This document shows, one piece after another, positions 1-8,458 of a stretch of 64,000 bases of DNA. The position numbers and the translations under genes were made by a program. The stretch spans positions 1-64,000 of the forward strand of contig DURM01000009.1 of the NCBI GenBank assembly GCA_012837335.1, given 5' to 3'. The notes under the pieces were generated by a model. The model was not told the DNA's origin, ran no database searches, and saw only the letters and a list, made by a program, of their open reading frames with translations. Every line of letters begins with the position of its first letter. Within the stretch, counting starts at the first letter, position 1. This DNA is from Bacillota bacterium. GTDB taxonomy: Bacteria > Bacillota > Limnochordia > Darwinibacteriales > DTU012.

Positions 1-180
1 AAGATCATATCGGCCATTGCTACGGCAAATATCCAATGCATCATTGCATTTATAACTAAATACCAGTTGACTCGTTCCCTTAGGGTTGGTGGGTCCTATT
101 TCATCCTACAGTTGCTTGACACGATCTTTTTGTTTTGGGTTTATAGCAAAGTCTGTTTCAATATGATATCATTAATGTAA
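1..180 (+). CDS. possible 3' end of a membrane protein gene (partial)
   Basis: Frame 1 is open from the first base to a TAA at 178-180, giving 59 residues that are strongly hydrophobic with a short basic break, like the last two membrane helices of a transporter. The start lies outside the window. No family is recognisable from so short a tail, and an AT-rich open frame of this length can occur by chance, so this is a weak call. The next gene begins 91 bases later on the same strand. Confidence 0.3.
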   Translation, partial: KIISAIATANIQCIIAFITKYQLTRSLRVGGSYFILQLLDTIFLFWVYSKVCFNMISLM

Positions 181-186
181 TGATAT
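166..186. promoter_or_regulatory. short inverted repeat upstream of the MATE gene
   Basis: ATATCATTA and TAATGATAT form a perfect 9-bp inverted repeat with a 3-base gap, about 85 bases upstream of the MATE start and overlapping the stop of the preceding open frame. It could be an operator. There is no U-tract, so it is not a typical terminator. Confidence 0.25.
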
Positions 187-271
187 TTTAAACAGATAAG
201 TCCAACACCAGTGAGGATCTGTCTGGAGTTTTATAAATATTTAGGAAAAAATGTAAAGGAAGAGTGTACTT

Positions 272-1663
272 ATGGCAGTAAGTAAACATGAAATGGATAT
301 GACTAAGGGGTCGCTCTTTGGGCAGATCCTAATATTTGCAGTGCCGATTATGGCAATGAATCTTCTGCAGCTGTTATTTAACGCTGCAGATATGGTTGTG
401 GTGGGGAGGTTTTCTGGCAGCGAAGCCTTGGCTGCAGTTGGTGCCACCGGATCGCTGATCAACTTAATCGTAAACGTGTTCATGGGACTGTCTGTAGGCA
501 CGAGTGTGGTGGTAGCCCAAGACTATGGTGTTGGTAAGCCCCAACCGATCAGCAGGTCGGTCCATACTTCAATTGCAGTCAGTATAGTCTCAGGATTTAT
601 TGTAATGGTGTTGGGACTTATCCTCTGCGGTCCCATGCTTGCCATGATGGGTACACCTCACGATATCATTCACCTTTCGGAATTATACATGCGGATTTAT
701 TTCCTGGGGATACCGGCAAGTATGGTTTATAACTTTGGCGCAGCCATCCTGCGTGCGGTTGGCGACTCTCGCCGTCCAATGAACTACTTAATTATCAGCG
801 GCATCGTCAATGTGATTTTTAACATGTTTTTTGTAATCGTATTAAAGATGAGTGTGGCGGGAGTGGCTTTAGCGACCGTCATTTCTCAGTACCTTGCTGT
901 ATACTTAATTCTCCGCTGTTTAATCAAAACTGATAGGGCGATTCGTCTGTTCCCGCGTCAAATACGCATCGATAAGCAGAAGCTAAAAGATATTGTCCGA
1001 ATTGGACTTCCTGCCGGTCTGCAGAGTCTGCTCTTTTCAATCTCAAATGTCTTAGTTCAATCAGCAGTTAATTCATTTGGTTCTACCATGGTTGCAGCCA
1101 GCTCGGCAGCAGGTAATGTGGAAGGCTTGGTGGGTACGACCATGAACGCCTATTACAACGCGGCCATTACATTTACCGGGCAGAATATGGGAGCAAAGAA
1201 TTATGATCGGATCGACTCAGTAGCTAAGATCTGCACAGTACTAGTTTTTGCCACTTGGTTTGTGTTAAGCGGAGCAATGCTTGTATTTGGCGAAACATTA
1301 CTGGCTCTCTATACGAAGAACCCTGAGGTGATTGAGCTCGGCATGATGCGCTTGAAGATTATGATGGTCGCATATTTTACCTGCGGCATCATGAATGTCT
1401 ATCCGGGATTAACCCGCGGCATGGGCTACTCGATTCTGCCGATGCTCTGCACTTTAGTGGGGGCATGTCTGATGCGGATAGTGTGGCTGGTAACAGTATT
1501 CAGGTGGTATCCGACACCAAATGTGCTGTTTATCTGCTATCCGGTTACCTGGGCACTGGCGGGAATTGGTCAGGTGATCAGTTTCTTCTACGCCCGCAAG
1601 CAGGTACGCAAAAAGGCTGCGCTGGCAGCGGGGCTTACAGCTGAAATGGGTGCATCTGTATAA
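272..1663 (+). CDS. MATE family efflux transporter
   Basis: A 463-residue integral membrane protein of the MATE family, which exports drugs or metabolites in exchange for Na+ or H+. The N-terminus reads KGSLFGQILIFAVPIMAMNL followed by LFNAADMVVVGRFSGSEALAAVG, the typical first two helices. About twelve hydrophobic segments follow, and the second half restarts near residue 235 with IVRIGLPAGLQSLLFSISN, the internal repeat of MATE proteins. Length is normal for the family. The ATG at 272 follows AAAGGAAGAG with good spacing. The substrate cannot be deduced. A paired terminator follows, so it looks monocistronic. A second, related MATE gene runs off the right edge of the window. Confidence 0.93.
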   Translation: MAVSKHEMDMTKGSLFGQILIFAVPIMAMNLLQLLFNAADMVVVGRFSGSEALAAVGATGSLINLIVNVFMGLSVGTSVVVAQDYGVGKPQPISRSVHTSIAVSIVSGFIVMVLGLILCGPMLAMMGTPHDIIHLSELYMRIYFLGIPASMVYNFGAAILRAVGDSRRPMNYLIISGIVNVIFNMFFVIVLKMSVAGVALATVISQYLAVYLILRCLIKTDRAIRLFPRQIRIDKQKLKDIVRIGLPAGLQSLLFSISNVLVQSAVNSFGSTMVAASSAAGNVEGLVGTTMNAYYNAAITFTGQNMGAKNYDRIDSVAKICTVLVFATWFVLSGAMLVFGETLLALYTKNPEVIELGMMRLKIMMVAYFTCGIMNVYPGLTRGMGYSILPMLCTLVGACLMRIVWLVTVFRWYPTPNVLFICYPVTWALAGIGQVISFFYARKQVRKKAALAAGLTAEMGASV

Positions 1664-1680
1664 TTTAGAAGACACAGAGA

Positions 1681-1711
1681 CCGTCTCTCGATCATGGAGA
1701 GACGGCTTTTC
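1681..1711 (+). terminator. rho-independent terminator after MATE gene
   Basis: CCGTCTCTC and GAGAGACGG form a 9-bp perfect stem with a 7-base loop, followed by CTTTTCT. Confidence 0.8.
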
Positions 1712-1828
1712 TAACTGCTCCTCTAATAAACAGAATGGAATGGAAGAGAAACTAACTAACCCATCGGCAAGGGATGCCTTCTGAATAGTGAAATTATCAA
1801 TCATAAAGAGGTTTAGGAGGCAGCTGTT

Positions 1829-2700
1829 ATGGATGTAATTCGCATACAAAATCTGAAGAATATTACGGCAGGCACCGCGGAATCGAGAATGTATCGTTTT
1901 CGGTAAGGGAAGGGGAAATTCTCGGTTTTGTGGGTCCAAATGGGGCCGGAAAATCTACAACAATTAGGATTCTGCTGAACTTTATCTTTCCCACCAGCGG
2001 CACCGCTTCCATCTGCGGGAAGGATGTAGTAACTGAAAGCAAAGCAATTAAAAAGTTCACCGGTTATGTGCCCAGTGATGTCCGCTACTACCGTAACCTA
2101 ACGATCAAGAAACTAATTGAAATCAGTAATGGTTTCCACGGCGCAGGCTTTGATCAGGAGACGAAGCGGTTATGCGAGCTGTTTGAAGTTGATTTGACTA
2201 AGCGTTTTGGCGAGCTTTCTACCGGTAATAAGAAAAAAGCCGCGATTGTGTGCGCACTGGCTGTAAAACCGAAGGTTTTGATTTTAGATGAACCCACCAG
2301 CGGACTTGATCCCATGATGCAGAAGCGATTGTTTCGCGAGCTGACGAGTCAGGCAGAGAAAGGTACTGCGATACTGCTTTCCAGCCATAATCTCAGTGAA
2401 GTGCAGGAATACTGCGATCGTGTGGTTTTTATAAAGCAGGGAGAGATTGTTACGACCGCAGATTTAGGTTTACTGAGCCAACCGCGTAAAATTGTGACGG
2501 TGTGGGGAGGAAAGGCAATGAATAGTGCAGGTTTACAACTATTGGAGGAAGTCGGCAAGAAACGAGTTTATCGCTATCAGGGTGAAGGAGAAATACTGCT
2601 GGATATATTGAAACAGGCTGAGCCAGATGATTTTACTATTGAAAACGAAAGCCTGGATGATTACTTTATGGACCTTTATGAGCAGGAGGAAAGCCGATGA
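1829..2700 (+). CDS. ABC transporter ATP-binding protein, frameshifted near its N-terminus
   Basis: ATPase subunit of an ABC-2 type exporter. From 1930 the frame encodes 256 residues with Walker A GPNGAGKST, the signature ELSTGNKKK, Walker B VLILDEPTSGLDP and the H-loop SSHNLSE. The natural start is the ATG at 1829, 8 bases after TTTAGGAGG, and the first residues (MDVIRIQNLK) fit the family. That frame hits TAA at 1904, while the family sequence (KYYGRHRGIENVSFSVREGE) continues in another frame. One base is missing in the AAGAATAT stretch near 1856-1862, where AAGAAATAT would restore the frame. This is either a sequencing or assembly error in a short A-run or a real lesion. The stop overlaps the permease start (ATGA), so the two genes are translationally coupled. 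Confidence 0.88.
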
Positions 2701-3506
2701 ATACTTTCATGCTGGAACTGCGCAATACTTGGAAGAGTGTTATGATCGGGACCATTGTGTTCTGTGGTTTGACATTTTTTATCTTGGCATTCTTCCCTTC
2801 GATGCAGACTGATGCGATGCAGCAGCTTGCTGGAGCAAAACTGGAAGGAATTGATCCGGTGCTTTTGGCAGCATTTGGTCTTGGAGAACTTTTTGATTTC
2901 ACATTAATTACTAACTTTTTCGGCTATGTGCTGCAGTATCTGACGATTGCCGTCATGATCTTTATCATGCAGTTTGCGGTTAATTCCTTAGTAAAAGAGG
3001 AAACTGACGGAACTATCGAACTGCTGTACAGCAGACCGATCAGCCGCAGCCATATCTTTATCCAGAAAGCAGCTGCCAATATATCCGTCTTCGCTGCGCT
3101 TCTGGCAGTGCTGAGCATCACAACCATCGCGGGATACCTGCTGTTTACTGACTATACGTTGACTGCCAGCGTTAAGGAAGCGGGGATTCTCTACGGTTCG
3201 ATGCTCTATGTGGGCTTGATTTATCTTGCTGTCGGGATGCTTTTATCAGCAGTGTTGAAAAGCAGCAAATCTACTTCTGGTGTGGTTTTAGCGGCTGTAT
3301 TTGGAACCTATATTTTAGGGATTACCAGTATTGTCGTGGAGAGGCTGAGCTTTTTGCGCTATTTCTCTCCTATGGAATGGATTAAGATCCAAAAATTGCT
3401 GAAAGAAGGAATCCTTCCGGTTGAATGGCTGATTGGCATCGCAGTGATAGTAGTCAGTTTTGCAGCCGCCCATGGAATTTACCAGAAAAGAGACCTGCGG
3501 CTGTAA
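2697..3506 (+). CDS. ABC-2 type transporter permease
   Basis: A 269-residue permease with about six membrane segments: residues 14-36, 64-92, 109-135, 150-175, 180-203 and 240-260. The cytoplasmic motif EETDGTIELLYSRPISRSHIF between helices 2 and 3 is typical of ABC-2 permeases of the NatB/YhaP kind, where it couples to the ATPase. Its start overlaps the stop of the ATPase gene by four bases, so the two form one exporter. The substrate is unknown. If the ATPase frameshift is real, this permease would lack its partner. Confidence 0.9.
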   Translation: MNTFMLELRNTWKSVMIGTIVFCGLTFFILAFFPSMQTDAMQQLAGAKLEGIDPVLLAAFGLGELFDFTLITNFFGYVLQYLTIAVMIFIMQFAVNSLVKEETDGTIELLYSRPISRSHIFIQKAAANISVFAALLAVLSITTIAGYLLFTDYTLTASVKEAGILYGSMLYVGLIYLAVGMLLSAVLKSSKSTSGVVLAAVFGTYILGITSIVVERLSFLRYFSPMEWIKIQKLLKEGILPVEWLIGIAVIVVSFAAAHGIYQKRDLRL

Positions 3507-3586
3507 AAAAACTCGGTTTTTTTGAAAGGAATTTCTATCCAGGAGCGGAATATATTGGCGAGAATATTTTAGAAAGGCTGAGATTG

Positions 3587-3949
3587 ATGAAGCCGGACTT
3601 GATTATCGCTGATTTGGGGCAGCGAGTTGCAGAACTTGAGCGCAGGATGGACCTTGTTGCGGAGTTGGAAACGCGGGTAGAAAAGTTAGAAGAACTACTT
3701 GCGGAAATTCAGCGGCAGCTTGAGGATATAGATGAGATTGCTGATCTGGAAGACCGCATCGATGATGTTGACAGCAGAGTTGATGTTATTGAGGATCGTC
3801 TTGACGATGCAGAGTCAGAACTTGAAAAGATCGATGACCTTGACCTTGAACAGTTGGAAGAACGAATTGATGATCTAGAATATGAGTTTAGTCGCCTGGA
3901 AGATGAGGTAAGTGATTTAGAAGATCGTCTGGAAGATCTTGAAGAGTGA
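3587..3949 (+). CDS. acidic coiled-coil protein of unknown function
   Basis: Read from the ATG at 3587, 120 residues that are almost entirely heptad repeats: LGQRVAELERRMDLVAELE, then LEDRIDDVDSRVDVIEDRL, then LEELEERIDDLEYEFSRLEDE-like units. It is very rich in Asp and Glu with Leu, Val or Ile at core positions. A longer reading from 3425 would overlap the permease by about 80 bases and lacks a ribosome binding site; AAAGG at 3574 favours 3587. There is no signal peptide or membrane segment. It follows the exporter permease by 80 bases and has its own terminator. It probably forms rod-like oligomers, but no function can be assigned. Confidence 0.7.
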   Translation: MKPDLIIADLGQRVAELERRMDLVAELETRVEKLEELLAEIQRQLEDIDEIADLEDRIDDVDSRVDVIEDRLDDAESELEKIDDLDLEQLEERIDDLEYEFSRLEDEVSDLEDRLEDLEE

Positions 3950-3966
3950 ACTGTGGAACAAGGAAT

Positions 3967-3990
3967 AAGCCCTTTAATGGGGCTTTTTTT
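3967..3990 (+). terminator. rho-independent terminator after coiled-coil gene
   Basis: AAGCCC and GGGCTT form a 6-bp stem with a short AT-rich loop, followed by a run of T. Confidence 0.7.
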
Positions 3991-4095
3991 GTTGATGAGG
4001 AGGAAGGTTTCCAAGGAACTGGTGGGGAAGTTATTGAATGTGATTATCGGAAGCGAACTTCAAGCTGGAGACTTCCGGGGTAGGGAGATTAAGTA

Positions 4096-4947
4096 ATGAC
4101 CCGCAAAGTAATGGATCAATCATGGACATATGAACACTATAACAGCGAAGCAGAAAAGGCGGCTCTCTATTATGTGCAGAGTGCCGGTCATTATTATTCT
4201 AAACCAATCTACTGCTGCCGCCGCGAGGGACTTGATTCCCTCCTGATAAAATACACTTTGGACGGAACCGGTTATCTGAAATACAATGACGTTTCTTATA
4301 CGGTGCGCCGCCATCAGCTCTTTATTATCGACTGTATGGCGCCCCACTATTACGGCAGTTCCAAAACAGATTTATGGGAGATGGTCTGGATTCATTTTAA
4401 CGGGAACAGCAGCCGCCTTTACGTCCAGCAGATTCTTAAAAACAATGGCCCGGTATTTGATCTGAGCGCAGAACCAAACAATACGATTCTCCCAAAACTG
4501 CTGCAGATTCACCAGCTGATCAGATCGCATAATTACCAAGCCAATATTGTTGCATCACTGCTTTTGAATCAGATTATCACAGAACTGCTGTTAAGGTCCA
4601 GCGAGGAACAGCAGGATTTACAGCAGCTGCCGCCATCGACCACTCACGCAATTAGATATATTAAGGGGAACTATGAAAAACCGCTGACACTGGATCAGTT
4701 AGCTGATGTCGTTGGCATGAGCAAGTATCACTTTGCCAGACAGTTTAAGCGCCATACCGGCTTCAGTCCCCACGAATATTTAATTAAACAGCGCATACAG
4801 GAGAGTAAAATTCTGTTGAAAAACACAAATCTATCGGTCGAAGTAGTTTCGCACCGAGTTGGATTTGAAAGTGTGAGTCATTTTATTCAAACTTTTAAGA
4901 AATCTGAGGGAGTAACTCCGCTTCGCTTTCGCAGGATGTGGAATTAG
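4096..4947 (+). CDS. AraC family transcriptional regulator
   Basis: 283 residues. The N-terminal 150 are a cupin-like sensor (YLKYNDVSYTVRRHQLFIIDCMAPHYY, with HxY-type residues). The C-terminal 100 carry two helix-turn-helix units: LTLDQLADVVGMSKYHFARQFKRHTGFSP and VEVVSHRVGFESVSHFIQTFKKSEGVTPLRFRR, the AraC/XylS signature. Such sensors usually bind a sugar and activate nearby catabolic genes. Its neighbours here are not sugar genes, so the target is unclear. A GGGGTAGGGAG site precedes the ATG. The next gene begins 22 bases downstream. Confidence 0.92.
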   Translation: MTRKVMDQSWTYEHYNSEAEKAALYYVQSAGHYYSKPIYCCRREGLDSLLIKYTLDGTGYLKYNDVSYTVRRHQLFIIDCMAPHYYGSSKTDLWEMVWIHFNGNSSRLYVQQILKNNGPVFDLSAEPNNTILPKLLQIHQLIRSHNYQANIVASLLLNQIITELLLRSSEEQQDLQQLPPSTTHAIRYIKGNYEKPLTLDQLADVVGMSKYHFARQFKRHTGFSPHEYLIKQRIQESKILLKNTNLSVEVVSHRVGFESVSHFIQTFKKSEGVTPLRFRRMWN

Positions 4948-4968
4948 TATAAATCGAGGTGATTTTAC

Positions 4969-5592
4969 TTGAGCAAGAAAATTGACTACAAAAAGGATTT
5001 TAAGCATTTGTATGTACCAAAAAATGAGCCTGAAATTATAGATGTACCTGTGATGCAGTTTTTGATGGTCAGCGGTTCCGGAGATCCCAATGGTGACGAA
5101 TTCAGCAAAGCGGTGGAGGCGTTGTACAGTCTCAGCTATGCGGTGAGAATGTCTTATAAAAGCGCAAACGTACCGAGTGGATATTATCAGTATACAGTTT
5201 TTCCCCTTGAGGGAGTATGGGACCTGCTTGATTACACGAAACCAGCTACCGATAAAAGCAACTTTAAGTATACGCTCATGATCCGTCAGCCTGATTTCCT
5301 TACATCCGAGTGGTTCGAGTATTTCTTGGAGCAGGTGAGTAAGAAGAAGCCTAACCCATATCTTGAGAAAGTGCGCTTTGAGGAGGCTGCTGACGGATTA
5401 AGCTGTCAGATGATGCATCTAGGAAGCTTTGATGAAGAGCCGCGAAGTTTTGCGAGGATGGAAGCATACTGTGAGGAGCACGGTTATGTCCGCGCCAGCA
5501 AAATCCATCGCGAGATTTATCTTTCCGATCCCCGCAGAACTGAATCAGCTAAGCTTAAAACCGTACTCAGGTTTCCTGTCAAAAAACAGTAG
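4969..5592 (+). CDS. GyrI-like small-molecule-binding domain protein
   Basis: 207 residues beginning at TTG behind GAGGTGATTTT. The sequence (DYKKDFKHLYVPKNEPEIIDVPVMQFLMVSGSGDPNG, with later FPLEGVWDL and a Trp-Phe-Glu cluster) matches the stand-alone GyrI-like proteins of Firmicutes, which share the ligand-binding fold of SOUL/GyrI and BmrR effector domains. It has no DNA-binding domain or signal peptide, so it should be a cytoplasmic ligand-binding or hydrolase-like protein. It lies 22 bases after the AraC gene and may be co-transcribed with it. The family call is fairly safe; the ligand is unknown. Confidence 0.8.
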   Translation: MSKKIDYKKDFKHLYVPKNEPEIIDVPVMQFLMVSGSGDPNGDEFSKAVEALYSLSYAVRMSYKSANVPSGYYQYTVFPLEGVWDLLDYTKPATDKSNFKYTLMIRQPDFLTSEWFEYFLEQVSKKKPNPYLEKVRFEEAADGLSCQMMHLGSFDEEPRSFARMEAYCEEHGYVRASKIHREIYLSDPRRTESAKLKTVLRFPVKKQ

Positions 5593-5663
5593 CCGTTTTC
5601 GGCACGCCTTTATTGTGAATATCATCACAATTGCGGTTAAATATTAATAAGAAGGTGTTTGGA

Positions 5664-7019
5664 TTGAGTAACTTATTAAGTGACCATGAATCCCGGGTGA
5701 ATAGGGCCTTAATGCAAATTCTTACAGCTGCATTCCTTGTTTTTTACGTACTGCTGACATTGGTTTTCAAGGTTGGATTTGTGCAGGGTTCGTTTCTGCT
5801 GATAGGTGCGCTTTTTACCTTAGCAGTAGGGGGATTGAGGAGAACACGGTACGCTTCTGTCTGTAAATACTTGTTTGCGGTTGTGCTGGCAGCTGTTCTA
5901 ACAGCCTTGATCGCCATTCTTAAGGAGTACAACACCGGAATTCCCTTTGCAATTGCCATATCTCTAATAGCGATTGCCATGTATTTTAATCAGCGGTTAG
6001 TCGTGGTTTATGCGGGCGCGCTTCTAGCAGCTAATGGCCTTTATGCTTATTTTAATCCAGAGGTGTATATCCACAACTATTCAGCTCAAAATTGGGTGTT
6101 TCTGGCAGGATTATTCCTGTTGGGTACAGTATTAGCTTGGAGCTTAGCTAGAACAGCGCATAATTTGGTTACTTATGCCGAGCAGAAAGAGCAGGAAGTT
6201 CAAAAACAGAATGATGATATGGTTGGACTGCATGAGACAATTAAGGCAGTTGTGAAAGAGGTATCGCTGATTGGAACCGACTTCTCTAGCTCTACTTCTG
6301 AGACTGCCAGCTCGATTGGACATGTTGCGGCTGCAGTTCAGGAGTTTGCGGCTGCTGCTGATTCTATGAACACCAAATCCCAATCAATTGCTCAAACAGC
6401 AAGAGCGGTTGATGAGCTCGCAAACCAGGGTCTAAAGCAGATGGAGAGCACGCAGACAGTAATGACTGGCGTGATTAACTCATCTGAGCAGTCTCAAGCT
6501 GTTGTAGAATCATTATCAAAAGCAGCTGGAGAGATGGCAGGAATTATCGATATTATCGCGGACGTTGCTGAGCAAACTAACTTACTCGCACTTAATGCTG
6601 CCATAGAGTCTGCGCGTGCTGGTGAACAGGGCCGAGGGTTTGCAGTGGTTGCGGAAGAGATCCGGCATTTAGCGGAAGAAACTCAGCATTCAACAGCCAG
6701 CATTCGCAATCTCATTCAGGAGTTTACTCAACAAACCGCGATTGTCAGGAATACTTTTATCAACAGCAATACGCAAACAAAAGCCGGATATGCTTCTATC
6801 AATGAAACTGAAACTATGTTAAAAACAATTGTGGAGAGAATCGGACAGGTTGCGGTGGAAATTCAGGCTATCGCCACAGCAACTGAGCAGCTTACCGCCG
6901 GAAGTGAAGAAATCGCTGCATCAACTCAACAGCAGGACTTGGCTGTTCAAAGTTTATCTGCAGCAGCGGAGAAATTGACAGTGGTTACAGCAGAGCTTGA
7001 AACCTTAGTAAAAGCTTAA
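5664..7019 (+). CDS. methyl-accepting chemotaxis protein with membrane-embedded sensor
   Basis: About 451 residues. The first 165 contain roughly six closely spaced membrane helices and no sizeable extracellular domain, so sensing is probably within the membrane. The cytoplasmic signalling domain follows directly, without an obvious HAMP. The conserved hairpin tip is intact ([20 protein letters not shown] then [16 protein letters not shown]), which is where CheA and CheW bind. Glu/Gln-rich helices on either side are candidate methylation regions. The start is TTG at 5664, since AAGAAGGTG lies seven bases before it; the TTG at 5631 has no such site. No other chemotaxis gene is in the window. 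Confidence 0.9.
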   Translation: MSNLLSDHESRVNRALMQILTAAFLVFYVLLTLVFKVGFVQGSFLLIGALFTLAVGGLRRTRYASVCKYLFAVVLAAVLTALIAILKEYNTGIPFAIAISLIAIAMYFNQRLVVVYAGALLAANGLYAYFNPEVYIHNYSAQNWVFLAGLFLLGTVLAWSLARTAHNLVTYAEQKEQEVQKQNDDMVGLHETIKAVVKEVSLIGTDFSSSTSETASSIGHVAAAVQEFAAAADSMNTKSQSIAQTARAVDELANQGLKQMESTQTVMTGVINSSEQSQAVVESLSKAAGEMAGIIDIIADVAEQTNLLALNAAIESARAGEQGRGFAVVAEEIRHLAEETQHSTASIRNLIQEFTQQTAIVRNTFINSNTQTKAGYASINETETMLKTIVERIGQVAVEIQAIATATEQLTAGSEEIAASTQQQDLAVQSLSAAAEKLTVVTAELETLVKA

Positions 7020-7035
7020 ATCTAGGAAACAATAG

Positions 7036-7529
<494 letters not shown>

Positions 7530-7530
<1 letters not shown>

Positions 7531-7560
7531 GAACAGGCTGCTGGGCCTTGTTCCTTTTTT
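7530..7560 (+). terminator. rho-independent terminator after YhcH-type gene
   Basis: GGAACAGGC and GCCTTGTTCC pair with a single-base bulge, followed by six T residues. Confidence 0.75.
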
Positions 7561-7673
7561 CAATGGAGGGATGGGGTTTAGATAACCAGCATTTTTGCTT
7601 AGGAGCGGTGCAGGGGAGGAAAGAGTAGTTCGCACGCCTAGTCCAAAACTACGTTTAAGAGGAGAGAGAAAAA

Positions 7674-8423
7674 ATGGATCTGCTGGAACTGATTATTGAG
7701 TACCATAAGGATAATGACCGGCAGGGACCCGGCAGTGAGGAAGCAACCTTAAAAGCTCTGAGCTATCTTCCGCATTTAGATGTAAATACTAAGATTTTGG
7801 ATATAGGCTGCGGCACCGGCGGGCAGACACTTACTCTGGCTAAGAACACCAAAGCCCAGATCACTGCTGTGGATATACTGCCCGAGTTTTTAGGAAAACT
7901 TTGGCAGAGGGCCGAGGAAAACAATGTCTCCAGCCGCATATCGGCAATAAGAATGTCCATGGATAACTTAGAGTTTGAAGAAAACACTTTTGACGTGATT
8001 TGGTCAGAAGGGGCGATTTACAACATCGGCTTTGCCAAGGGGCTATCCCTTTGGAGAAAGCATTTAAAAGATAACGGGTATATTGCTGTTTCAGAAATAT
8101 CGTGGCTGACTGACTCAAGACCAAGAGAAATCGAGGAGTACTGGATCAGCGCCTATGGGGAAATTGATACGATTGACGCTAAACTATCTGTGATAGAAAA
8201 ATCAGGGTACACGCCTATAGCTAATTTTGTTTTAGAGGAAAGATGCTGGATGGATTATTATCGCCCGCTGCTGGCATATGCAGAAGCATTTCTGAAAAAG
8301 TATGACTATGCAGATGAGGTAAAAGTGTTTGTTGAGGAGACTGTAGAGGAAGCAGAGCTGTATCATCGTTTTAAGGACTATTACAGCTATGTGTTTTATA
8401 TCTCCAGGAAAACAGAATCTTAA
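7674..8423 (+). CDS. class I SAM-dependent methyltransferase
   Basis: 249 residues with motif I VLDIGCGTG-like ILDIGCGTGGQTLTLA (about residues 41-56), the acidic SAM-ribose residue in AVDILPEF, and a post-motif FDVIWSEGAIYNIGF. This arrangement is that of UbiE/Coq5-type small-molecule methyltransferases. The C-terminal half has an extra helical segment seen in Bacteroides and Clostridium proteins annotated only as methyltransferases. The substrate is unknown. The ATG at 7674 follows AAGAGGAGAG. It converges with the esterase operon, and a shared hairpin separates them. Confidence 0.88.
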   Translation: MDLLELIIEYHKDNDRQGPGSEEATLKALSYLPHLDVNTKILDIGCGTGGQTLTLAKNTKAQITAVDILPEFLGKLWQRAEENNVSSRISAIRMSMDNLEFEENTFDVIWSEGAIYNIGFAKGLSLWRKHLKDNGYIAVSEISWLTDSRPREIEEYWISAYGEIDTIDAKLSVIEKSGYTPIANFVLEERCWMDYYRPLLAYAEAFLKKYDYADEVKVFVEETVEEAELYHRFKDYYSYVFYISRKTES

Positions 8424-8430
8424 TTAGAAA

Positions 8431-8455
8431 AAGGCAGGTGCGCGACCTGCCTTTT
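8431..8455. terminator. bidirectional terminator between convergent genes
   Basis: AAGGCAGGT and ACCTGCCTT form a 9-bp perfect stem with the 5-base loop GCGCG, flanked by A-rich sequence on the left and TTTT on the right. It can therefore end transcription from both the methyltransferase and the esterase operon. Confidence 0.85.
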
Positions 8456-8458
8456 AGA

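Noticed and set aside
1454-1939. A 161-residue minus-strand frame over the MATE end and ABC start
   Set aside because: It runs through a terminator and the start of the ABC gene and has no family similarity.
3709-4014. A 101-residue serine-rich reading frame on the minus strand
   Set aside because: It is the antisense reading of the acidic coiled-coil gene; the Ser/Arg richness is a by-product of GAT/GAA codons.
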